DNA of 23,856 bases from assembly GCA_002493835.1 (NCBI GenBank), contig DLAA01000158.1:5800-29655 (forward strand). The letters are read 5' to 3'. Of the stretch, positions 16,170 through 23,561 are shown piece by piece (position 1 is the first letter of the stretch; each line of letters begins with the position of its first letter). Both the position numbers and the translations under genes were made by a program. The notes under the pieces are model-generated. The model had not been told where the DNA came from, did no database searches, and saw only the letters and a list, made by a program, of their open reading frames with translations. The stretch comes from Lachnospiraceae bacterium UBA7060 (GTDB taxonomy: Bacteria; Bacillota; Clostridia; Lachnospirales; Lachnospiraceae).

Positions 16170-16907
16170 TTACTTCGCATCAATGGCTTCTATTTTACCG
16201 CCGCTTATACGTACCGCATCCTCGATAGTCCTTTTCGACATGCCAGATTCCTGTGACAACTCCTCCACCGTCACCTTCCTGCGAAGCTCCTCCTGCAGGG
16301 CACCCGCCGCATCTGCCACCTTGTTCACCTTGTCAGCAATCTTCTGGTCAGACTTTTCTGTCTCCGCATTTGCAGCAATACAATCCTCCATAGCATCCAT
16401 CATCATTTTGCCCAGCATTCCCCGGGCTTCTTCAACATGTTCTAATGCCCCCAGCATATTGACACCGATAGTAAGAGCCACATTGCCCTCACCGATCAGA
16501 TCCTCCAAACTAATCCCCTGTCCTGTATAAAGCTTTGCAATCTGAGGCACCTCAGGCAGGTATATTTCTATCAGCCTCTTTGCCGCGTCCGCATCCCCAG
16601 CCATAGCAGATAATGTGACAGCTTCTCTCTCCCCCTCGGATACCTCCGGCAGCTCTTTTATAGACTCAAGATAAGCATCCAGATAGTTTTTTTCATTATC
16701 CTCCAGATAGGCGTCCTCATCCGGCTGCTCATCCACACCAATTCTATTTTGCTGTAGATAAGCATATACCATGTCCATCTGTTCTACAGAAAATGAAAGC
16801 GGAGAAAAAGCCTCCTCCACTTCCACTTTGGTTATAAAGTTCCTGTTCTCTCTCGCCTTTTTCTTTACTTTTTCCAGAATTTGAGTAAACTGTATTTCCT
16901 GATCCAT
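16170..16907 (-). CDS. Sigma-70-like protein lacking promoter-recognition regions
   Basis: This 245-residue protein resembles the front half of a primary sigma factor. Residues 8-58 look like region 1.1 (ITKVEVEEAFSPLSFSVEQMDMVY), residues 75-105 like region 1.2, and residues 108-150 like regions 2.1-2.2 (AKRLIEIYLPEVPQIAKLYTGQGIS and LEDLIGEGNVAL), the part that contacts core polymerase. The aromatic-rich 2.3/2.4 segment that opens and reads the -10 element is missing. A helical, Met/Ala-rich stretch replaces it, followed by a short region-3-like helix pair (VTVEELSQESGMSKRTIEDA, 212-231). There is no region 4. The start at 16907 follows AAAGGG; an ATG at 16946 would add a KGQKGQKGSK extension. 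It could be an unusual sigma factor, an antagonist or a regulator; which of these is unknown. Confidence 0.8.
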   Translation of the reverse strand: MDQEIQFTQILEKVKKKARENRNFITKVEVEEAFSPLSFSVEQMDMVYAYLQQNRIGVDEQPDEDAYLEDNEKNYLDAYLESIKELPEVSEGEREAVTLSAMAGDADAAKRLIEIYLPEVPQIAKLYTGQGISLEDLIGEGNVALTIGVNMLGALEHVEEARGMLGKMMMDAMEDCIAANAETEKSDQKIADKVNKVADAAGALQEELRRKVTVEELSQESGMSKRTIEDAVRISGGKIEAIDAK

Positions 16908-16910
16908 CTT

Positions 16911-16938
16911 TGACCCTTTTTGACCTTTTTGACCTTTT
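16911..16938. repeat. Three tandem TGACCTTTT units at the start of the sigma-like gene
   Basis: The plus strand reads TGACCCTTTT, TGACCTTTT, TGACCTTTT in direct succession (10, 9 and 9 bp). On the coding strand each unit gives an AAAAGG(G)TCA, so three Shine-Dalgarno-like AAAGG sequences stand in a row before the chosen ATG; the nearest is AAAGGG at about 6 nt. A change by one 9-bp unit would keep any reading frame through it. Confidence 0.7.
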
Positions 16939-16965
16939 GCCTTCATTTTCTATTATCACTGTTTT

Positions 16966-17853
16966 TTAATTAGGCCGCTTAATATGCGTGTGCGTATAGA
17001 GATGCTCCTCACAGTATTCATAGTTCCCGTCACATTTAGAGCAAAAACGGAACTGCATCTGTGGACTGTCCACCTCTGTCCTGCCGCAAATAGCGCATTT
17101 GTGCTTAGTAATCCCCGTGTTTCTTCGCACATCCCGCTTAAACTCCTGTCTCCTGTGTATCTGTTTTGGATTCAAATGCATCATATTCCTTGAAGTCAGG
17201 AAAAACACGATAAAATTGAGCAGCGATGCGCCGATGGCAAACTTTCCGTAGACACTGGTGGAAAGAAATTGAAAAGCAAGCATCACCGCATAGATAATTC
17301 CCAGCCATTTCACCCGAATCGGTATGATAAACATAAGCAGAACCTGGGCGTCTGGGAAGGTCGCCGCATAGGCAAGGAAAATTGACATATTGATATAATA
17401 AGTGCTAAACACCATCGCAATGACAGTGAAATACTCATTGGGCGTATTAACTGTCAAAACGCTGCCCATCAACTCAATCTGCGGTTTAAAGAGATAACAG
17501 TACCCCATCAGCAGGAAACTGCCCGCTATGGTAAAAAGCATGCCTTGAAACAGATATACGTTATACCGATAAGTGCCCCAGGTGTGTTCCAGCGAGGTGC
17601 CCAGGGAACAGTAAAAATATAACATAAGTAATGTAAAGAAAAGTCCACCACTGCTTGGCGGAATCAAAATCCACGTCACCAGCCGCCAAATCTGCCCATG
17701 CAAAATGGCATAAGGATTCAGGGTCAGATACGACAAAATCAATCCGCCCCCGCCTGCCAATTGCAGCACATAACCCACCGCATAGCACATAACCAACACA
17801 AAAGAAAGATTTCTGATGGCATATTTGCCAAATTTACGTTCAAAAGGACTCAT
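16966..17853 (-). CDS. Rhomboid-like membrane protein with zinc-ribbon-like tail, probably not a protease
   Basis: This 295-residue protein has about six hydrophobic segments laid out like a rhomboid. A WR motif lies in the first loop (GQIWRLVTWILIPP), and a LGTSLEHTWGTYRYNVYL stretch resembles TM2-TM3 of that fold. The catalytic pair is not visible: the fourth segment lacks GxSG (it reads IAMVFSTYY) and the last segment has GASLLN with no GH motif. The C-terminal tail has C253-x2-C256, C271-x2-C274 and C281-x2-H284, a likely metal-binding ribbon on the cytoplasmic side. The start at 17853 has GGGAG about 8 nt upstream; an ATG at 17868 has none. It heads the leftward set and is followed after 58 nt by the sigma-like gene, hinting at membrane-linked control. 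That link is inference. Confidence 0.8.
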   Translation of the reverse strand: MSPFERKFGKYAIRNLSFVLVMCYAVGYVLQLAGGGGLILSYLTLNPYAILHGQIWRLVTWILIPPSSGGLFFTLLMLYFYCSLGTSLEHTWGTYRYNVYLFQGMLFTIAGSFLLMGYCYLFKPQIELMGSVLTVNTPNEYFTVIAMVFSTYYINMSIFLAYAATFPDAQVLLMFIIPIRVKWLGIIYAVMLAFQFLSTSVYGKFAIGASLLNFIVFFLTSRNMMHLNPKQIHRRQEFKRDVRRNTGITKHKCAICGRTEVDSPQMQFRFCSKCDGNYEYCEEHLYTHTHIKRPN

Positions 17854-17877
17854 GGCACACTCTCCCATAAAAATATA

Positions 17878-17906
17878 TAATAGAATCCTTAATTAGAATT
17901 CTATTA
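17878..17906. repeat. Inverted repeat in the leader of the rhomboid-like gene
   Basis: TAATAGAAT (17878-17886) and its exact complement ATTCTATTA (17898-17906) are separated by 11 nt. The site lies between the predicted transcription start (about 17917) and the ribosome binding site, an operator-like position. The sequence is AT-rich, which lowers the weight of the match. Confidence 0.5.
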
Positions 17907-17912
17907 TCAAAA

Positions 17913-17952
17913 TGCTATTATATAATATAGCATCCTTCTTTTTAAAAGTAAA
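17913..17952 (-). promoter_or_regulatory. Promoter of the rhomboid-like / sigma-like operon, with palindrome over the -10
   Basis: On the minus strand TTTACT (plus 17947-17952) and TATATT (plus 17924-17929) are 17 nt apart. The -10 box lies within TGCTAT...ATAGCA (17913-17918 and 17927-17932), an inverted repeat with an 8-nt centre. CTATTA also occurs at 17915-17920 and 17901-17906, 14 bp apart, so the region may be a repressor site. Confidence 0.55.
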
Positions 17953-18035
17953 CGGCGAACCCTAAAAAACGCTCTGTCATAAAAGATTTAATAATTTGCT
18001 TCCGAAATCTTCATCCATTTCTAAGAATTGGACAA

Positions 18036-18064
18036 TTGCTTTTTAGAAAACTGTGTCGTATAAT
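18036..18064 (+). promoter_or_regulatory. Promoter of the large activase gene
   Basis: TTGCTT (18036-18041) and a perfect TATAAT (18059-18064) are separated by 17 nt, giving a start near 18071 and a leader of about 60 nt. AAGGAGTG (18116-18123) is the ribosome binding site, 8 nt before the ATG at 18132. Confidence 0.7.
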
Positions 18065-18131
18065 GACAAGGTATGCCGAAAAACACATTTTAATAAGTAA
18101 AAAGTAATGAAAATGAAGGAGTGAACGAGAA

Positions 18132-21100
18132 ATGAGTAATATGCAATATACCCTTGGCATTGACATTGGTTCCACCACTGTCAAGATTGCCCTTCTGGAT
18201 GACAGGCATCAGATACTCTTTTCCGACTACCAAAGACATTTTGCCAATATCAGGGAGACCCTTGCGGGTCTTCTTTCACAGGCTTATCAAAAACTGGGAA
18301 ATCTCACGGTTTACCCCATGATCACAGGCTCCGGCGGGCTCACATTAGCCAACCATCTTGAAATTCCCTTTGTCCAGGAAGTGATCGCCGTATCCACCTC
18401 GCTGCAAACCTTTGCACCCGTCACGGACGTGGCCATTGAACTGGGCGGTGAGGACGCCAAGATCATCTATTTTGAAGGCGGAAACGTGGAACAGCGTATG
18501 AACGGCATCTGCGCCGGCGGTACTGGTTCCTTTATTGACCAAATGGCATCCCTCCTGCAGACAGACGCCGCAGGGCTTAATGAGTATGCAAAAAATTACC
18601 ACTCTCTTTATACCATAGCAGCCCGCTGCGGTGTATTCGCAAAATCCGATATTCAGCCCCTTATCAATGATGGAGCCACCAAAGAGGATCTCTCCGCCTC
18701 CATCTTTCAAGCTGTGGTGAATCAGACCATCAGCGGTCTGGCCTGTGGCAAACCGATACGCGGACATGTTGCCTTTTTGGGCGGCCCGCTGCACTTTTTA
18801 TCAGAGTTAAAGCAGTCCTTTATCCGAACGCTCAAACTGGATGACAACCACATTATCGATACGGAAAACTCTCATCTCTTTGCGGCTATTGGTTCCGCTT
18901 TAAATGCGAGGGAATCCGTTTTTTATACTCTGGAAGAGTTGTCACAGAAGCTCTCCTCCGATATCAAAATGGAGTTTGAGGTAGAGCGCATGGAGCCCCT
19001 TTTTGCCGCCCAGGCGGACTACGACGCCTTTCTAACACGCCACAACGCCCACCATGTGGCAACTGGAGATCTGGCCTCCTATCAGGGAAACTGTTTTCTA
19101 GGAATTGACGCCGGCTCTACCACCACAAAGGTTGCTCTTGTGGGAGAGGACGGTTCTCTCCTCTATTCTTTCTACAGCAGTAACGGCGCTAGTCCCTTGA
19201 CTACTGCCATTCGCTCTCTAAAGGAGATTTACACACTTCTGCCAAAAGGTGTGCGCATCGCCCGTTCCTGCTCTACCGGTTACGGCGAAGCGCTGATGAA
19301 GGCCGCCTTTCTTTTGGATGACGGCGAGGTAGAAACGATAGCCCACTACAATGCCGCCGCCTTTTTTGATCCGGCCGTGGACTGCATTTTGGATATCGGC
19401 GGACAGGATATGAAATGTATCAAAATCAAAAATGGCGCTGTGGACAGCGTACAGCTGAACGAAGCCTGTTCCTCCGGCTGCGGCTCCTTCATAGAAACTT
19501 TCGCCAAATCCTTGAACTATGGCGTGGAAGATTTTGCAAGAGCCGCTCTCTTTGCAGAACACCCCATCGATCTTGGCACCCGCTGTACCGTGTTCATGAA
19601 TTCTAAGGTGAAACAAGCACAGAAGGAGGGGGCTTCCGTTTCCGATATCTCCGCCGGTCTGGCCTATTCCGTCATCAAAAACGCCCTCTTCAAAGTAATC
19701 AAAGTCTCCGACGCATCGGAGCTTGGCAAGAATATTGTTGTGCAGGGCGGCACATTCTACAACGATGCAGTTCTCCGAAGTTTTGAAAAGATAGCTGACT
19801 GTGAGGCCATCCGTCCCGATATTGCCGGTATCATGGGCGCTTTCGGTGCTGCACTGATCGCCCGGGCAAACTATACGGACGGCTCCAAGACCACCATGTT
19901 GAACTTAGAACAAATTACCAGCCTTCAGTTTGAGACCAGCATGGCCAAATGCAAAGGCTGTACCAATAACTGCCGTCTCACCATCAATAAATTCACGGGA
20001 GGACGCCAATATATCTCCGGGAACCGCTGTGAAAGAGGACTCGGACGGGATAAAAGAGAAAACAGTGTCCCCAACCTCTTCGACTACAAGCTGAAACGGT
20101 ACTTCTCTTATGAGCCCTTGCCTGCTGACGAGGCGAAGCGCGGCACTGTAGGTATTCCGAGAGTTTTAAATATGTATGAGAACTACCCTTTCTGGTTCAC
20201 CTTCTTCACGAAGCTGGGCTTCCGGGTGATTCTCTCTCCCGTATCCAACCGGAAAATCTACGAGCTGGGCATCGAATCTATCCCCAGCGAATCGGAGTGC
20301 TATCCTGCAAAACTAGCCCACGGCCATGTATCATGGCTTATCAAGCAGAAGGTGGACTTTATTTTCTACCCAGCGCTCTTTTATGAGCGGGACGAATTTC
20401 ACGAGGCAAATAATCACTACAACTGCCCTATCGTCACCTCCTACTCCGAAAATATCAAAAATAATGTGGAAGAGATCGGGCGCGGTGAGGTTCGTTTTCG
20501 CAACCCTTTCATGTCCTTTAAGAGTCTGCAGACCGTTACAGAAGCCCTCACGAGAGAATTTCAGGAGTTACCTGTAACATCTGTTATTAATGCTGTAGAA
20601 GCAGCATGGGAAGAACTTGCCGCGGCCAGACAGGATATGCGGAACAAAGGCGATGAAGTGCTCCGCTATATGGAAGAAAATCACAAGCGCGGTATCGTTC
20701 TGGCAGGACGCCCCTACCATATTGATCCGGAAATCAACCACGGTATACCGGAGCTGATTACCTCCTACGATATTGCAGTGCTTACCGAGGACTCCGTCTC
20801 TCATTTGGCGGCTCCTGAACGCCCACTGATCGTCTCTGATCAGTGGATGTACCACTCCAGGCTCTATGCCGCGGCAAGCTTTGTAAAAACCCGTGATGAT
20901 CTGGATCTAATCCAGTTGAACTCCTTCGGCTGCGGCCTGGACGCTGTCACAACGGACCAGGTAAATGATATTCTCACCGGTTCAGGCAAAATTTATACCT
21001 GCTTGAAAATTGATGAAGTCAACAATCTGGGGGCGGCCAGAATCCGCATTCGCTCTCTGCTATCTGCTATCAGGGTCAAAGAGCAGCAGTCTGCAAAGCG

Positions 21101-22361
21101 TGAAATTCACTCAAGCGCCATCACGAAGGCAGCCTTCACCGAGCAGATGAGAAAAGATTATACCATTCTCTGTCCCCAAATGTCTCCTATCCATTTTGAG
21201 ATTATGGAGGCTGCTTTCAATGCCTGTGGCTATCACTTCGAAGTACTCGGCAATGACAACAGACGAGCTGTAGATGTGGGCCTTAAATATGTAAATAATG
21301 ACGCATGTTATCCTTCTTTGATGGTTGTTGGACAGATCATGGATGCCCTGCTCTCCGGCAAATACGACTTGGATAAAGTGGCTATCATTATGAGTCAAAC
21401 AGGCGGTGGATGCCGTGCCACAAATTATGTAGGATTTATCAGACGTGCATTGGAGAAAGCAGGCATGAAACAAATTCCCGTTATCTCCTTAAACTTGGCC
21501 GGTATTGAGAGCAATCCTGGTTTCCATTTAAATGCAGACCTTCTCATACGGGCCGCCTACAGCGCTCTTTTCGGCGATATCTTTATGCGCTGTGTCTATC
21601 GCATGCGCCCTTACGAAAAAGAACCCGGGTCCGTAAATGCCCTGCACGCTGAGTGGGTAAAACGCTGTCAATCCTTTGTCTCAAAAAAGCACATGCGTTA
21701 TTCTACTTTTCAGAAAATGTGCAGGCAAATTGTCCGGGACTTTGATGCGCTTCCCATCAATGAGACCCTAAAGAAACCTCGTGTGGGTATTGTTGGCGAA
21801 ATTCTTGTAAAATTTGCTCCCGCCGCCAACAATCATCTGGTGGAACTGTTGGAATCAGAAGGGGCTGAAGCCGTAGTTCCTGATCTTTTAGACTTTATGC
21901 TCTATTGCTTTTACAACCAAATTTACAAGGCAGACTATCTGGGAACCTCAAAAAAAGCAGGCGTTATTTCTTATTTTGGTATCAAAGCGCTGGAAAAACT
22001 GCGTGCCCAAACTGCAAAAGAATTTGCCAAAAGCAAACATTTTAGCCCGCCTGTAAGCATATACACGCTGGTAGATTATGCAAAACCCATCGTAGATATC
22101 GGCAATCAGACAGGCGAGGGATGGTTTCTTACCGGAGAAATGGTGGAACTGATTCACAGCGGCGTAAACAATATCGTATGCACCCAGCCGTTCGGCTGCC
22201 TGCCAAACCATGTTGTGGGAAAAGGGGTAATCAAGGAACTGAGAAAGCGCTTTCCTCACTCCAATATCGTAGCAATCGACTACGATCCCGGTGCAAGTGA
22301 AGTTAACCAACTAAACCGCATCAAACTGATGCTCTCTACGGCTCAGAAAAATTTAAAATAA
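18132..22361 (+). CDS. Giant 2-hydroxyacyl-CoA dehydratase activator-related fusion protein
   Basis: This 1409-residue cytoplasmic protein joins modules that are separate proteins in classical systems. Two activator (ASKHA-type ATPase) modules start with GIDIGSTTVK (about 9-18) and GIDAGSTTTK (324-333). Each has the cluster-binding cysteines of an activator: C127 (CAGGTGSF) and C166 (RCGVFA) in the first, C446 (CSSGCGSF) and C485 (RCTVFM) in the second, both pairs 39 apart. A further cysteine set follows (C607-x2-C610-x3-C614, C633). The rest is DUF2229/HgdB-like (PRVLNMYENYPFWFTFFTKLG, ESECYPAKLAHGH) and COG3581-like (NNDACYPSLMVVGQ, SQTGGGCRATNYVGF). By family, it is expected to use ATP to deliver low-potential electrons. 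No dehydratase subunit gene lies nearby, so the partner and substrate are unknown. It has its own promoter and terminator. Confidence 0.9.
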   Translation: MSNMQYTLGIDIGSTTVKIALLDDRHQILFSDYQRHFANIRETLAGLLSQAYQKLGNLTVYPMITGSGGLTLANHLEIPFVQEVIAVSTSLQTFAPVTDVAIELGGEDAKIIYFEGGNVEQRMNGICAGGTGSFIDQMASLLQTDAAGLNEYAKNYHSLYTIAARCGVFAKSDIQPLINDGATKEDLSASIFQAVVNQTISGLACGKPIRGHVAFLGGPLHFLSELKQSFIRTLKLDDNHIIDTENSHLFAAIGSALNARESVFYTLEELSQKLSSDIKMEFEVERMEPLFAAQADYDAFLTRHNAHHVATGDLASYQGNCFLGIDAGSTTTKVALVGEDGSLLYSFYSSNGASPLTTAIRSLKEIYTLLPKGVRIARSCSTGYGEALMKAAFLLDDGEVETIAHYNAAAFFDPAVDCILDIGGQDMKCIKIKNGAVDSVQLNEACSSGCGSFIETFAKSLNYGVEDFARAALFAEHPIDLGTRCTVFMNSKVKQAQKEGASVSDISAGLAYSVIKNALFKVIKVSDASELGKNIVVQGGTFYNDAVLRSFEKIADCEAIRPDIAGIMGAFGAALIARANYTDGSKTTMLNLEQITSLQFETSMAKCKGCTNNCRLTINKFTGGRQYISGNRCERGLGRDKRENSVPNLFDYKLKRYFSYEPLPADEAKRGTVGIPRVLNMYENYPFWFTFFTKLGFRVILSPVSNRKIYELGIESIPSESECYPAKLAHGHVSWLIKQKVDFIFYPALFYERDEFHEANNHYNCPIVTSYSENIKNNVEEIGRGEVRFRNPFMSFKSLQTVTEALTREFQELPVTSVINAVEAAWEELAAARQDMRNKGDEVLRYMEENHKRGIVLAGRPYHIDPEINHGIPELITSYDIAVLTEDSVSHLAAPERPLIVSDQWMYHSRLYAAASFVKTRDDLDLIQLNSFGCGLDAVTTDQVNDILTGSGKIYTCLKIDEVNNLGAARIRIRSLLSAIRVKEQQSAKREIHSSAITKAAFTEQMRKDYTILCPQMSPIHFEIMEAAFNACGYHFEVLGNDNRRAVDVGLKYVNNDACYPSLMVVGQIMDALLSGKYDLDKVAIIMSQTGGGCRATNYVGFIRRALEKAGMKQIPVISLNLAGIESNPGFHLNADLLIRAAYSALFGDIFMRCVYRMRPYEKEPGSVNALHAEWVKRCQSFVSKKHMRYSTFQKMCRQIVRDFDALPINETLKKPRVGIVGEILVKFAPAANNHLVELLESEGAEAVVPDLLDFMLYCFYNQIYKADYLGTSKKAGVISYFGIKALEKLRAQTAKEFAKSKHFSPPVSIYTLVDYAKPIVDIGNQTGEGWFLTGEMVELIHSGVNNIVCTQPFGCLPNHVVGKGVIKELRKRFPHSNIVAIDYDPGASEVNQLNRIKLMLSTAQKNLK

Positions 22362-22403
22362 TCTCATGCAATAAATCGAGCGCAATGTCTCAATTTTCTA
22401 AGA

Positions 22404-22437
22404 AAAAACCGGATGCAGGAAGTTCCGCATCCGGTTT
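22404..22437. terminator. Bidirectional terminator between convergent genes
   Basis: AAAACCGGATGC (22404-22415) and GCATCCGGTTTT (22426-22437) form a perfect 12-bp stem, with T-rich ends in both directions. It lies 42 nt after the stop codon of the giant activase gene and 12 nt from the stop codon of the convergent 96-residue gene, so it probably ends both transcripts. Confidence 0.93.
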
Positions 22438-22449
22438 TACTCTAGTATT

Positions 22450-22740
22450 TCAATAGAAGGTCTTGTCCACCTTTCGATTGATAAAACGAATCCTGTCCTT
22501 TATTTCCTCCTCAAGTTCCTGTATTGCATCCTCTGCACTCTCCTTCTGCAGCTGATTAACACAGAACACACAGGAGCCAAACGTATCGTTTGAAAAAAAC
22601 CTTGGCTTTTCCCATTTTACAAAATAAGATACTCTGTGTTTCAATAAAACTTTTTCAATCTTTTCCTTGGTTTCTAAGTCCTTCACTTGGCACCATTCCA
22701 GTTCATTGTTTACCTTTACCTTTTGATATGCCGTCTCCAT
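22450..22740 (-). CDS. Small protein of unknown function (96 residues)
   Basis: The protein begins METAYQKVKVNNELEWCQVK and is charged and soluble, with no signal peptide or membrane segment. A C-x2-C pair occurs in the middle (GSCVFCVNQ) and a Cys lies near residue 17. The C-terminal third (ESAEDAIQELEEEIKDRI) should be helical. I do not recognise it. The start is supported by AGGGGGAAG about 8 nt before the ATG and a clear promoter (22801-22829). It converges on the giant activase gene and shares its terminator. Its promoter is crowded with TATGTAA boxes, so it is probably a regulated gene. No function is assigned. Confidence 0.78.
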   Translation of the reverse strand: METAYQKVKVNNELEWCQVKDLETKEKIEKVLLKHRVSYFVKWEKPRFFSNDTFGSCVFCVNQLQKESAEDAIQELEEEIKDRIRFINRKVDKTFY

Positions 22741-22770
22741 AATCCGTTCTTCCCCCTGTGTAAAAACATT

Positions 22771-22853
22771 TATGTAAACTAATTAGCATAGTCTATGTAA
22801 ATTATAATCCAAAATATGTAATTATGCAATTCTTTTTCTATCATAATTACATA
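22771..22853. repeat. Cluster of TATGTAA boxes with a 12-bp inverted repeat
   Basis: TATGTAA occurs on the plus strand at 22771-22777, 22794-22800 and 22815-22821, at intervals of 23 and 21 bp (about two helical turns), and inverted (TTACATA) at 22847-22853. The last two belong to a perfect 12-bp inverted repeat, TATGTAATTATG (22815-22826) and CATAATTACATA (22842-22853). They straddle the promoter of the 96-residue protein gene. AT-richness raises the chance of coincidence. Confidence 0.5.
22801..22829 (-). promoter_or_regulatory. Promoter of the 96-residue protein gene
   Basis: On the minus strand TTGCAT (plus 22824-22829) and a perfect TATAAT (plus 22801-22806) are 17 nt apart, placing the start near 22794 and the leader at about 54 nt. 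A TATGTAA box (plus strand) lies in the spacer and others flank the promoter. Confidence 0.65.
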
Positions 22854-22892
22854 AATGATTTCACACTGAAACAGTCTCTCCGCACAAAAGCG

Positions 22893-22924
22893 GAACGCAC
22901 CGCCTTTTATATGACGATGCGCTC
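22893..22924 (-). terminator. Probable terminator of the 186-residue secreted protein gene
   Basis: On the minus strand GAGCGCATCG and CGGTGCGTTC form a 10-bp stem (with G-U pairs) around a 12-nt loop, followed by CGCTTTTGTG. The G-U pairs favour transcription in the minus direction. The U-tract is short, so efficiency may be moderate. A homologous structure lies at 23716-23752. Confidence 0.65.
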
Positions 22925-22929
22925 TTCCC

Positions 22930-22940
22930 CCACACTTAAA
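22930..22940. repeat. 11-bp repeat CCACACTTAAA, copy 1 (after the secreted-protein gene)
   Basis: This copy lies in the 3' untranslated region about 20 nt past the stop codon, just before the terminator hairpin. It is identical to the copy at 23754-23764 and inverted relative to the copy at 23562-23572. Confidence 0.7.
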
Positions 22941-22960
22941 ATTCAATTGATTTATATTTC

Positions 22961-23521
22961 TTATTTAGCTTCGATGAATGCAAGATGAGTATTATCAGTA
23001 ATCTCAACTACTACATGATCATCCGTAACCTCAGTGGGAACTGCAACCCAATTATCATCAGTAACATGCTGATAAACAGTAATTGCCTGATCAGCTTTCA
23101 CGCCTGGAGCATAGAAAGTAACTTTAGCGGTACCATAGCCTACATGCGTATGCACGTTCGCAACGGTAAGCAGAGAACCCTTCCCTTCAGCTAAGGTCTT
23201 TGCTGCGTAAACTCTTTTAAGCTCAGGCTTTTTCAATTCAAAAGTAAGACCAGGAGCCTCTACGCCATCGAGAACTGCCCCTTTGCCAATAGCAAGATCC
23301 TGAACGTCCTCACCGTCCATATCCCAGATATCAACAACTGCGTTGTTCATGTGCTCGCCAATGGTCTTATCCTCGCTGATCGCAAGTACGGTCTCAGCTG
23401 GAATGCCAATATAGGAGCTATCCTCAAGATAAACTGCTACAGGTGCGCCAACTTCCTTGGCCATTACAGGTGTAGAAAAGATCATAGCTCCAGCCAATGT
23501 CAATGCAATTAATTTTTTCAT
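22961..23521 (-). CDS. Secreted protein of unknown function (186 residues)
   Basis: The N-terminus is a typical signal peptide (MKKLIALTLAGAMIFSTPVMA), with likely cleavage after residue 21. No lipobox or second membrane segment is visible, so release into or across the wall is expected. The mature protein is acidic, has no cysteine, and looks beta-rich (VTFYAPGVKADQAITVYQHV, WVAVPTEVTDDHVVVEITD). I do not recognise a named domain. A strong AAAGGAGG ribosome binding site lies about 10 nt before the ATG, and a promoter with good boxes lies about 100 nt upstream. The 11-mer CCACACTTAAA is in its 5' leader, and its complement follows the stop codon. The upstream neighbour has a related 3' end. 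Confidence 0.82.
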   Translation of the reverse strand: MKKLIALTLAGAMIFSTPVMAKEVGAPVAVYLEDSSYIGIPAETVLAISEDKTIGEHMNNAVVDIWDMDGEDVQDLAIGKGAVLDGVEAPGLTFELKKPELKRVYAAKTLAEGKGSLLTVANVHTHVGYGTAKVTFYAPGVKADQAITVYQHVTDDNWVAVPTEVTDDHVVVEITDNTHLAFIEAK

Positions 23522-23561
23522 CTCTAACTTCCTCCTTTAAAATTATGTTGTTTTGTCTGCC

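Noticed and set aside
18345..18794. Minus-strand open frame of 149 codons opposite the activase gene
   Set aside because: Falls inside the first activator module on the plus strand and has no start signal or recognisable content.
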